Of a stretch of 64,000 bases of DNA, positions 35,801 through 42,814 are shown piece by piece. Made by a program: the position numbers and the translations under genes. The first letter of the stretch is position 1; every line of letters begins with the position of its first letter. Under the pieces are notes generated by a model, which was not told where the DNA came from, made no database searches, and saw only the letters and a list, made by a program, of their open reading frames with translations. The stretch comes from Rubripirellula lacrimiformis (GTDB lineage: Bacteria; Planctomycetota; Planctomycetia; Pirellulales; Pirellulaceae), in assembly GCF_007741535.1 (NCBI RefSeq), contig NZ_CP036525.1, positions 1,054,001 to 1,118,000 of the forward strand. Reading direction: 5' to 3'.

Positions 35801-36213
35801 CGGCCGGGCCCGCAGCAGACTTCTTGGTCGGTTTCGACATGACTTCATTGAACGAATCGTTCAAGACTTTGTTGGATGGCCGAATCGCATGGGGGCCTGT
35901 GGCTGCTGGGGATTGGTGTCTGGTGGAGACCGAGGATGGCAACCTACGAGGCTTCACTGCCGACGGTGTCGAAGCGTTCCGAGTCCCCATGCCGCAGGGA
36001 TTGCCGGTCGGACAACCATTGATGGTTGACGATACGATTGTGTTGTGCGGGAAAGATGGCTGGATCGTCGCAGTGGACCCCGCCGCGGGCAAACTGAAGG
36101 GATCTTCCAACCTGGGACAACCCATTTCGGCCAAGCCGATGGCGATCGGGAACCGGTTGCTGGTTCCTGGTGCCGAAGGCGTCGTTTATATCACTGAAGT
36201 CCCCTCGGAATAG
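32878..36213 (+). CDS. Membrane-anchored PQQ-like beta-propeller protein with TPR-like stalk
   Basis: An 1111-residue protein. Residues 1-62 match the module seen in planctomycete kinase-associated proteins (AVAKLLVDNGQLTHFQASKL). Residues 85-125 are acidic and contain MAVDVVPVEVDGDEVDE, echoing the ExbD linker. One transmembrane helix lies at 153-175. A helical TPR-like part (YDQQNYQGAQDAYLSFLDSF) runs to about residue 400. The rest forms PQQ/BamB-type blades (GSILAFNGENGQLRWRKFVG, DDLYISTDSGRLLALDADSG, CGKDGWIVAVDPAAGKLKG). The propeller therefore lies outside the cytoplasmic membrane. No PQQ-binding or catalytic residues are evident, so it is probably a scaffold. It starts 72 bp after exbD and ends 19 bp before the next gene. 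Confidence 0.82.
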   Translation: MLAKELIDRLERLALLDQEIIEALREQLEQGGTRVTPEAVAKLLVDNGQLTHFQASKLIGELRSGQYESEADSGEADLTTIDEMGVVDDAFGEVVEVADVEVYEAEPMAVDVVPVEVDGDEVDESVPRPKRDRPSSRRPKPVENKSVWDSFKVYGYLGIIALLVLAGAGIMFVLSRENADEFIGNANKLYDQQNYQGAQDAYLSFLDSFGDEHQYSSVARTRVTMTELYKAAQFKQEPWQAVDLAKEKLPLIAEEEGMNEERGNLASLLVDIAANMAFSAGKAKETSEKESLLAKLDEHRTLMENPLFMPTSMRATLAGQIKGVEEARERVKRDISRNRRLDASEQSMKESLAEKKTKDAYDTRTELLRDFPELADDQRLVSQIQSASKIQKTLVAATANLPKTVNDPPESDSIKSIVLTTLAGRAAPDLQGETLFLRAGGSILAFNGENGQLRWRKFVGYAKDLPPVRIENGAGVLLSDSATLEVVRCDAENGRVSWRSQIDEPFREPISVKDDLYISTDSGRLLALDADSGDAKWGTQIPQELETGPGVDDRTSRAYLPGDHSNLYLINTRDGACVQSHYIGHRKGTIAVPPVPLLGHVFVIENAGLDYSVVHILRVDESGENIRVAQPPFRLTGNVRVTPIIQGRRLIVLTDRGEVTVYDIEPTAEKDQVTVAATLPSFYDQPTATQMAVGRTAMWITGTRVGRYELQINTGRVVRDWSLHELDTFIGQPFVSDDTLVHARRLRDTSAIRVTAANPKTGEEIWRTDVGVPVSMIKAQTDGKGFHVVTSQAALFALDRESLASGSTQGPIENPGKNAVGIRFEDPTAIDDVRDVLVNQVGGQTILVYNPTREKEKLRQVTMQLPAGKPSGGALIAGGGLFLPLSTGRAVLMNYQTGAMMATPFQPASDPVAVVDWTRPAALPDDADQVVVADSRKKIYRIRVAEQLRELSSKDVEYKFLGPAAGVNGTYVASTAGPAADFLVGFDMTSLNESFKTLLDGRIAWGPVAAGDWCLVETEDGNLRGFTADGVEAFRVPMPQGLPVGQPLMVDDTIVLCGKDGWIVAVDPAAGKLKGSSNLGQPISAKPMAIGNRLLVPGAEGVVYITEVPSE

Positions 36214-36232
36214 ACTATTGGCAATTGCATTG

Positions 36233-38638
36233 ATGAGGGTCATGACGAATCGAAAACGCTGTATCCGCCGGACTGGCTGCGCTGCACTGCGCCGCGTCGG
36301 GGTATGTGTGTCCATGATGCTGTGCTTGGTGGTGACGTCCCAAGTTACCCACGCCCAGCGTCTGGACTACGCCGAACAGGGGACGCCGCCGGATCCAGGT
36401 TTGGAACTGTTGCAGGAAGAACCACACGACATCATTTTCTTCACCGAAGAAGCAGGGGGTGGATGGGCACGCACGCTGCCGTTGGATTTTCCCGGGCGAC
36501 GTCCACCATCGAATCCCGATGGCGATCTGAGATTCCAAGTCCTCGGTGTCGAGGGCAAGGAGATGATGGCCAAATGGAAGGCGATTGCCAAAATCGATCT
36601 TTGGGAAGTGAAGCTGGAAAAAGAGGCTCGCGAACGAATCGCGGCCGGCGATTTTGTCGGTGCGTATCCGTTTCTGTCCGTCTTGATTCGCGACTTTCCT
36701 AACCAGAAAGGTTTGCGAGAACTTCGCAGCGGCTTTCTATGGCAGGATGCGATCTCCCGTGCCAAGCGGGGCGAAATCGCAGCGACATTGGCGATGTTGG
36801 AAGAGTTGCGTCGGTATGCACCGGAGTACCAGCCTCGTAGTGTCGTGCGAGCACTCAGTGGGACTGCCGACCGTTTGATGCAGCAGCTAGTCGACGCCGG
36901 TAAGCTGGATCTGGCCCAGCAAATGCTGGCTCGTTTGGAAAAGGAATACCAGAACGATCGGCTGGATGCCGTTACCAAGTGGAACAAGAACTTCTTTGAC
37001 ATGGCGTCGCGCAAACGCGATGAAGCGATCGCCGCGCGGGATGCCGACGACTTTCGTCTGGCTCGCAAATTGGTTCGCGAAGCGATTTACTTGGAACCTG
37101 ATTTGCCGGGTGCGAAGGCACTGATGCGTCAAATCCACGAAATCTATCCGATGGTCAACGTGGGGGTTCTGCAGTCGGCGACCGTGCTGGAACCGACGCG
37201 AATCGACAATTGGGCGGCCCGACGGGCGGGGCGCTTGATGTACCGAACCCTATTTGAAATCCAAGGGGCTGGTCCCGAGGGTGGCGAATACGATTTCATC
37301 TTTGGCGATACCGAGATGAGTCCGGATCGAATGCATTTTGATCTGTTGATCGAACCCGAAAAAGTCAAGCCGCCGTTGGACAAGATCCGAGGATTTTACT
37401 TGGCCGACGTGATGGCGAAGCGAGCGATCCCCGGCAGTCCCGACTACTTTGCGCCTTGGGCTGCGGCAGTCCATTCGATCGAATTGGTCGGCCCCAGCCA
37501 AGTCGGATTCAACTTGCGACGGCCGCACGTGTTGCCGATCTCGTTGTTGCAGATTTCGGTCGATGGCAGCTGGTTCGGTGGCCAACCGGGGTCGCCGACC
37601 GGTGACTATCGACCCGACAAACCCACCGATCCCGATGGCAAGGCAGGCGATTCGGAAGTGGTGCGCTATGTCTTGCGATCCGAACCGAAGACGCCGACTC
37701 AGCCTCGCGAGATCGTCGAAACTCGATTGCTTTCAGGTTCGGAAGGTGTCGGCCGATTGTTGCAGGGCGAGGTCGATGTGCTGGATCAGTTGTTCCCCGC
37801 CGACGCGATCCGACTGTCCAAAAGCAAGTCGGTCAAAGTGGTGAAATATCCGCTGCCAACGGTTCACATGCTGGTCCCCTGTTCGGACCATCCATATCTG
37901 GCCGAACGCACCTTTCGCCGCGCCTTGTTGTACGGCATCAACCGCCAAGACATTCTAAGCGGTGAATTGTTGGAAGGGCTTCAGTCCGAAGGTTGCCGCG
38001 TTCTGTCCGGCCCCTTCCCGGCCGGGATCGAACTGAACGACCCGTTGGGATACGCCTACGATCAAAACATTGATCCGCGACCTTACGAGCCGCCGTTGGC
38101 AAAATTGTTGCTGGCGATGAATTTCAATCAGATGAAATCCTTTGCCGCCCGCAGCAAGAAAGAGGTGGCGGAGATGACGCCGATCCGATTGGCGTTCCCA
38201 GCGGATAACTTGTCGCGAGTGGCCTGTGAAGCGATTCGCAGCCAATGGGAACTGTTGGATCTAGAAGTCGAATTGGTGGAATTGCCCATCGGGCGTACGT
38301 TCCCCGATCGTGAAGAAAACATCGCCGATATCGTTTACGTTTCGGCGGCCGTTTGGGAACCCGTCATTGATGCGCGGCGCGTCTTGGGCCCCGAAGGCAT
38401 GGCGCAGAGTTCTGACCAATTGGTGGGGCTTGGGCTGCGGCGATTGGAAGAGGCCAAGAATTGGCGCGAGGTTCGTGATCGTTTGTTGGACCTGCACGCG
38501 ATTTCGCATCACGAATTGCCCGTCTTGCCGTTGTGGCAAATGGTCGACTCGTATGCCTATCGACGCGAACTGGTCGGAATGGGATCGGACATCGTTTCTC
38601 TTTATCAGAATGCAAGTAATTGGCGGTTGGGACAATGA
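36233..38638 (+). CDS. Exported TPR/helical protein fused to a family-5 solute-binding domain
   Basis: An 801-residue protein with an N-terminal signal (VGVCVSMMLCLVVTSQVTHA). The first third is helical with TPR-like repetition (ERIAAGDFVGAYPFLSVLIR, RDADDFRLARKLVREAIYLE). From about residue 300 it follows the dipeptide/nickel-binding ABC solute-binding fold: RAGRLMYRTLFEIQ, the conserved HPYLAERTFRRALLYGINRQ, and a C-terminal VSAAVWEPVIDARRVLGPE. No permease or ATPase genes for an ABC importer are nearby. The ATG at 36233 is chosen; an open frame reaches back to 36170, overlapping the propeller gene. Its stop overlaps the ATG of the next gene (ATGA). Ligand unknown. Confidence 0.83.
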   Translation: MRVMTNRKRCIRRTGCAALRRVGVCVSMMLCLVVTSQVTHAQRLDYAEQGTPPDPGLELLQEEPHDIIFFTEEAGGGWARTLPLDFPGRRPPSNPDGDLRFQVLGVEGKEMMAKWKAIAKIDLWEVKLEKEARERIAAGDFVGAYPFLSVLIRDFPNQKGLRELRSGFLWQDAISRAKRGEIAATLAMLEELRRYAPEYQPRSVVRALSGTADRLMQQLVDAGKLDLAQQMLARLEKEYQNDRLDAVTKWNKNFFDMASRKRDEAIAARDADDFRLARKLVREAIYLEPDLPGAKALMRQIHEIYPMVNVGVLQSATVLEPTRIDNWAARRAGRLMYRTLFEIQGAGPEGGEYDFIFGDTEMSPDRMHFDLLIEPEKVKPPLDKIRGFYLADVMAKRAIPGSPDYFAPWAAAVHSIELVGPSQVGFNLRRPHVLPISLLQISVDGSWFGGQPGSPTGDYRPDKPTDPDGKAGDSEVVRYVLRSEPKTPTQPREIVETRLLSGSEGVGRLLQGEVDVLDQLFPADAIRLSKSKSVKVVKYPLPTVHMLVPCSDHPYLAERTFRRALLYGINRQDILSGELLEGLQSEGCRVLSGPFPAGIELNDPLGYAYDQNIDPRPYEPPLAKLLLAMNFNQMKSFAARSKKEVAEMTPIRLAFPADNLSRVACEAIRSQWELLDLEVELVELPIGRTFPDREENIADIVYVSAAVWEPVIDARRVLGPEGMAQSSDQLVGLGLRRLEEAKNWREVRDRLLDLHAISHHELPVLPLWQMVDSYAYRRELVGMGSDIVSLYQNASNWRLGQ

Positions 38639-40509
38639 AGTTCACTTGGATCTTGCTGTTTCTGTTTAGCGGCCTGAGCGTGTCGTCGGTCCATCACGCG
38701 TCTGCACAAGATGCGGCTGCGCCGGTGGTCATCCCGCCACCACCACCGGGGGCCGCGCCGGCCGCGAAGCCAGCTGCGGACGACGACGAAGCCGAGGCCG
38801 AACTGCCATGGGATTATTCTCCCTACCGTGTGTTGGTGTGGGTTGTTGCCGATGACCCGCGTATCAACGCCGATACCATGGAGACGCCGCTGCGGAAGTT
38901 TTTGGATCGAGACTTCTCGTCGATTTGGCGAGTTTCGATTGCCGATGCACCGACCGCGGTCCGCGCCGCAGCGTCTCGCGACATTGGCGGAATGACCTAC
39001 GACATGTTGACCGCCGCCGACCCGGTGTTGGCTGTCAAACGCGATCACGCCGACGCGGTGCGTATTCGGATCGCGTCCAACGTTGCCGAGTTCGTCAGCC
39101 GGATATCGGGAACCAAAGGCGGTATTGATGAACTCCGCCGTCGTGGACAAGAGTCCGGCGACGCAACGGTTGGCGGTATCAGCAACCAGTTGGTGCCTGT
39201 CGAAGGCGATGCGACCAGTCTGGTGGAACTTTGGAAAGATGCGTCCACCGAAGCGGTCTTGGTATCGCGTGGGATGGCCCAGACGTTGGATAACCCCGAA
39301 GCCAAGTTGGTCACGCCGCCCATCGACGGTTTGGTCAGCAAAACGGTCGAAGACTATGACAAGGTGTTCATTGTGCGTGTCACGATGAACGACATGCAGA
39401 ACGATGTGGACGTCGTTGAACTGGATACTCTGATGCGGTTCTTTGGGCCGGTCGCCAGTGTTCCCGTCGCCGCGAACGAATCGGTTGGCGAAGCGGTTGG
39501 TCGCGGCCTGGTCAAAGCTTTCGCACCCGTGGTCCGTATCGACGATGCAGGCCAAAAAACAGCAGCAGGTTTGTTGCGTGCATCGGGGCTGATCGTCCAG
39601 GACGATTCGCCTGCGCTGATCCACGAGGGCGACGTGCTGCAGCCGATGACTCGCAAAAACGACCGCAACAACAATCCGATCATGATCGGTCCCATTGATT
39701 GGGCCTACCTGTTGGTGACCGAGTACGAAGACCGCACCGCAAAGATGGAATTCTATGCTGGCCGCGCCGGCGGTTTGCAGGGTCGGAAAAACAATCGCAC
39801 CTTTCGAACAGCACTGAAAGCCAGAGCGTTTGGCGACCAAACCCAATTGCGATTGCACGCCCAAGGGGATACCAATTTCCCGTTGATCGGTTACGAGATC
39901 TACGAGAAAGAACTCAAAAGCAAAGACATGACTTTCATCGGCCGGACCGATTGGAACGGTCGGTTGATGGTTCAGCAAACCGATGCGCCGCTGCGATTGA
40001 TGTACGTCAAGAACGGCGGCGCGGTGTTGGCTCGATTGCCGATGGTGCCCGGATTAGACGCCAAGGTGGTCGCCGATTTGCGTGGGGATGACCTCCGGTT
40101 GCAGGCCGAGGCGTACATCCGCGGTGTCCAGAATTCGATCATCGACCTGGTCGCCGTTCGCGAACTGTACAAGGCAAGGATTCGAATGCGGCTTCAGAAC
40201 GGACAGATGGACCAAGCCGAAGACCTGATGGAAGCCCTGCGGAATCAGCCATCGAACGAAAAGCTTTCCAACGACATGGGTAAGAAACAGGCCGTGTTCT
40301 TGAGCATGTTAGGCCCCCGCAGTTCGAATCAGAAGTCGATGATCGACCAAATGTTTATCACGACACGCGAATTGTTGTCCAAGCATATCAACCCAGTGTT
40401 GGTCCGCGAACTCGAAGGCGACCTGATCAAAGCCCGAAAGAATGGCGGCAAGCTGGCCCCCGAAAAATCGGCGGGGGATGAGGACGAGGGCGAAGAAGCC
40501 AGCGGCTAA
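38635..40509 (+). CDS. Exported protein of unknown family, last gene of the Exb locus
   Basis: A 624-residue secreted protein with a clean signal peptide (FTWILLFLFSGLSVSSVHHA). A Pro/Ala-rich segment and then a mixed alpha/beta body follow (DYSPYRVLVWVVADDPRINA, VFIVRVTMNDMQNDVDVVEL). A tail helix region (RIRMRLQNGQMDQAEDLMEA) is TPR-like. The C-terminus is charged. I do not recognise the family. The ATG at 38635 overlaps the upstream stop by 4 bp, so it is translationally coupled to the TPR/solute-binding protein, and the two probably act in one complex. It is followed by a family B repeat. Confidence 0.75.
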   Translation: MKFTWILLFLFSGLSVSSVHHASAQDAAAPVVIPPPPPGAAPAAKPAADDDEAEAELPWDYSPYRVLVWVVADDPRINADTMETPLRKFLDRDFSSIWRVSIADAPTAVRAAASRDIGGMTYDMLTAADPVLAVKRDHADAVRIRIASNVAEFVSRISGTKGGIDELRRRGQESGDATVGGISNQLVPVEGDATSLVELWKDASTEAVLVSRGMAQTLDNPEAKLVTPPIDGLVSKTVEDYDKVFIVRVTMNDMQNDVDVVELDTLMRFFGPVASVPVAANESVGEAVGRGLVKAFAPVVRIDDAGQKTAAGLLRASGLIVQDDSPALIHEGDVLQPMTRKNDRNNNPIMIGPIDWAYLLVTEYEDRTAKMEFYAGRAGGLQGRKNNRTFRTALKARAFGDQTQLRLHAQGDTNFPLIGYEIYEKELKSKDMTFIGRTDWNGRLMVQQTDAPLRLMYVKNGGAVLARLPMVPGLDAKVVADLRGDDLRLQAEAYIRGVQNSIIDLVAVRELYKARIRMRLQNGQMDQAEDLMEALRNQPSNEKLSNDMGKKQAVFLSMLGPRSSNQKSMIDQMFITTRELLSKHINPVLVRELEGDLIKARKNGGKLAPEKSAGDEDEGEEASG

Positions 40510-40552
40510 AACGATCGGGCGGGATAGCCCATGTTGCTTCGCCACACTTTTG

Positions 40553-40609
40553 TAGTGGGCTTCGCCAGAAGTCCTTTTCGCCAGCTGCGGAATTCTGGCG
40601 ATTCCCACG
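40553..40609. repeat. Dispersed short palindromic repeat, family B, copy 3
   Basis: The sequence GTGGGCTTCGCCAGAAGTCC, 10-15 intervening bases and then GGAATTCTGGCGATTCCCAC form an imperfect palindrome (CGCCAGAA pairs with TTCTGGCG). This is the best preserved of the three family B copies. It lies between the convergent ends of the Exb locus and the cold-shock gene and could stop both transcripts. Confidence 0.65.
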
Positions 40610-40620
40610 ACGGGGCGTCC

Positions 40621-41019
40621 TTACTCTTTGTTGCGCCAGGTGGGACGTTTTCGTTTTGCGTTGGGGTGGTGCATGATGATCTTGAAGGTCGCATCACGTC
40701 CGGATAGTTTGCGACCGATCGGGCGATTGGTGGGGCGGACGACCAGTGCGCGAAGCCGCTTTTCGACTTCAAATTTCACTTCGTCCAATTCGAACTCCAC
40801 CCACATGCCTTCTTCGGGCAGCAAGCGGACTTCCCGACCATGCCGCTGGACTCGCCCGTCCCAGACGTCTTTATGAAAGAAGACATCTTCGCGGTAGTCT
40901 TCGGCTTCGATGAAGCCAAAACTTCCATCAGGTCGCATCTGGATGATCTTGCCCAGACGGCGACGCTGGATGCGAAATTTCTTGGCTGGTGGGGTATCTT
41001 CGTCGTCGTGTCTTGGCAC
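40621..41019 (-). CDS. Cold-shock-domain nucleic-acid-binding protein
   Basis: A 132-residue basic protein. The cold-shock domain is in the first 80 residues: LGKIIQMRPDGSFGFIEAED then REDVFFHKDVW correspond to the RNP1 and RNP2 strands (K-G-F-G-F-I and V-F-V-H) of CspA-type proteins. A helical, then strongly basic, tail follows (HHPNAKRKRPTWRNKE). The tail suggests RNA binding and distinguishes it from the 70-residue cold-shock proteins. The N-terminus is hydrophilic. It is a single gene, convergent with the Exb locus. Confidence 0.88.
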   Translation of the reverse strand: MPRHDDEDTPPAKKFRIQRRRLGKIIQMRPDGSFGFIEAEDYREDVFFHKDVWDGRVQRHGREVRLLPEEGMWVEFELDEVKFEVEKRLRALVVRPTNRPIGRKLSGRDATFKIIMHHPNAKRKRPTWRNKE

Positions 41020-41131
41020 TGCAAAGGGTCTCGATCAGAGGTTCGGTCGGGCTCCACCGAGGGCGAGCGACGAGAGCCAGGGCGGGGGACGGCTGGATCG
41101 TTCGGCAAGGCGATGCCCACCTAGGTGAATC

Positions 41132-41890
41132 CTAGTTTAGCTCCGCTGCCCCAATTACGTCAGCGGTCCCAATCCAACCTGCCACCGAATGCGCGGTTCC
41201 GCGGCGGATGACGCCCCGCCACATGTCGTCGGACGATGCAAATACGGTTTCTGCGGTCGCGGGCACCAAATGCCAATACCCGGCTTCGATTTCAGCGGCA
41301 AATTGGTCGACGTCCCAGCGCAGGTGGCCAACAATCAGCCGGCAATCCGGGGACGATTGGCTGAGCAGATTTTCGAGGTGCTGCTTCTGGGCGGCCAAAT
41401 AGATGCCCGTCCCAGGTTCGGATTCCGCAAAATTCGCGTCTCGGTGCAGGGCAACGACCGGACCCGACAGGGGGCCACCAAAGTGGATTTTGCCGAGGTT
41501 TTTCAGTGACAGCGGATGGATCATCCCGGTTTCGGGATCTCCGTCGCGGGCTCCCGCATCGTCGTCGGTAGCTCCGCTTGGTGCATCCTGGCCCACAGCC
41601 GCATGGTCTTCCGAATCGTGACTAGCCGATTCATTCCCCGCCGATTCATTTTCAGCCGACGGCAGCCGGGACGTGGATGGCAACGACTTTGGCGCTCCGC
41701 CTTTTCCTAGCATTGCCATCAATGCTTCGGGGCTGGGTTTCAGCGGTCGGTTCAGCATCACACCGATCACCTGTTCAGCATCCTGGTGCACGATCAGGCA
41801 GACGCCTTGCGAATAGATCGGATCATCGACCAACGAAGATGCGACCAACAGCGTTCCGATGAATGGCGTTTCGGAAAATGACTCGATCAT
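41132..41890 (-). CDS. YqgE/AlgH family protein with a long acidic insertion
   Basis: A 252-residue member of the YqgE/AlgH (DUF179) family, whose biochemical role is unclear. The conserved start is present (FIGTLLVASSLVDDPIYSQG, CLIVHQDAEQVIGVMLNRPL), as are IHFGGPLSGPVVALHRDA and CRLIVGHLRWDVDQFAAEIE. Most relatives have about 185 residues. Here about 60 Ser/Glu/Asp/Ala-rich residues (NESAGNESASHDSEDHAAVG) are inserted between the first and second halves. The ATG at 41890 is preferred to an upstream in-frame start at 41947, because it lies right before the conserved N-terminus. Confidence 0.9.
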   Translation of the reverse strand: MIESFSETPFIGTLLVASSLVDDPIYSQGVCLIVHQDAEQVIGVMLNRPLKPSPEALMAMLGKGGAPKSLPSTSRLPSAENESAGNESASHDSEDHAAVGQDAPSGATDDDAGARDGDPETGMIHPLSLKNLGKIHFGGPLSGPVVALHRDANFAESEPGTGIYLAAQKQHLENLLSQSSPDCRLIVGHLRWDVDQFAAEIEAGYWHLVPATAETVFASSDDMWRGVIRRGTAHSVAGWIGTADVIGAAELN

Positions 41891-42049
41891 TGGTATCCCA
41901 AGTGGGGTGACAATCAACTGCCAGCTTGGCAGTTTTGGTGAAGGCAACTACAAAACGAGGCAACCGGCGCGCCAAAGAGCGGCCGGAGTGCAAAAATCGT
42001 GTTCCGTAAAGTCCATTGATGGGGGGGCGAGCAACGACTCGCCGAAGCC

Positions 42050-42724
42050 ATGACAATCCACCATATGCGCCAGAATTACACCAAAGCGGGGCTCCATCGA
42101 CAGGACGTGGATCCGGACCCGATGGTTCAGTTCACGCGATGGTTCGAGCAAGCCAAACAGGAGGATTTGCCGGATTGGTTGGAAGTCAACGCGATGACGC
42201 TTTCGACAGCCGATTTATCCGGCAACGTCACGTCGCGAATCGTGCTGTTGAAGTCGGTCGAAAATGGCAAGTTTGTGTTCTTTACGAATTATGATTCGAC
42301 CAAGGGCCGCCAAATCGCAGCCAATCCGAATGTGTCTCTTTGCTTTTTCTGGCCACACCTGGAACGCCAGGTGCGAGTCACTGGAACGGTCGCACAGTCC
42401 CCACGCGATGTTTCCGAGGCGTACTTTCAGTCGCGTCCGCGATCGAGTCAGTTGGGCGCCAACGTCAGCCCGCAGTCGGCCGAAGTGGAAAGCGATGATT
42501 GGCTGCAACACCGCATGGCAGATCTGCAGGCTCAGTACGAAAACGGCGAAGTGCCCTGTCCGGCCCATTGGGGCGGTTATGAAGTGACCGCTTGCCAGAT
42601 CGAATTTTGGCAGGGCCGACCAAGCCGATTGCATGACCGCATTTGTTATCGGCGGTCCGAGTCACCGTCGTCACCGGATCAGCAGGCAGATGGGCAGTGG
42701 ACGATCACTCGTCTGGCTCCCTAA
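42050..42724 (+). CDS. pdxH: Pyridoxamine 5'-phosphate oxidase
   Basis: An FMN-dependent oxidase that makes pyridoxal 5'-phosphate from PNP or PMP. The 224 residues contain every PdxH block: FTRWFEQAKQ, NAMTLSTADLSGNVTSRIVL, FVFFTNYDSTKGRQIAANP, VSLCFFWPHLERQVRVTG, SEAYFQSRPRSSQLGANVSP, CPAHWGGYEVTACQIEFWQG and RLHDRICYRR. FMN contacts in the RIVLLK and YDSTKGRQ segments are conserved. The ATG at 42050 gives the full N-terminal arm. No other vitamin B6 gene is nearby. Confidence 0.96.
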   Translation: MTIHHMRQNYTKAGLHRQDVDPDPMVQFTRWFEQAKQEDLPDWLEVNAMTLSTADLSGNVTSRIVLLKSVENGKFVFFTNYDSTKGRQIAANPNVSLCFFWPHLERQVRVTGTVAQSPRDVSEAYFQSRPRSSQLGANVSPQSAEVESDDWLQHRMADLQAQYENGEVPCPAHWGGYEVTACQIEFWQGRPSRLHDRICYRRSESPSSPDQQADGQWTITRLAP

Positions 42725-42814
42725 ACGCTTTGCGAACAAAGGGGCTCCCGAAACGCTTTGCGAACAATGGATCGTGCGGTCACCCCTTTTGCGATCCGTC
42801 CTCTCTGGTTTGCT

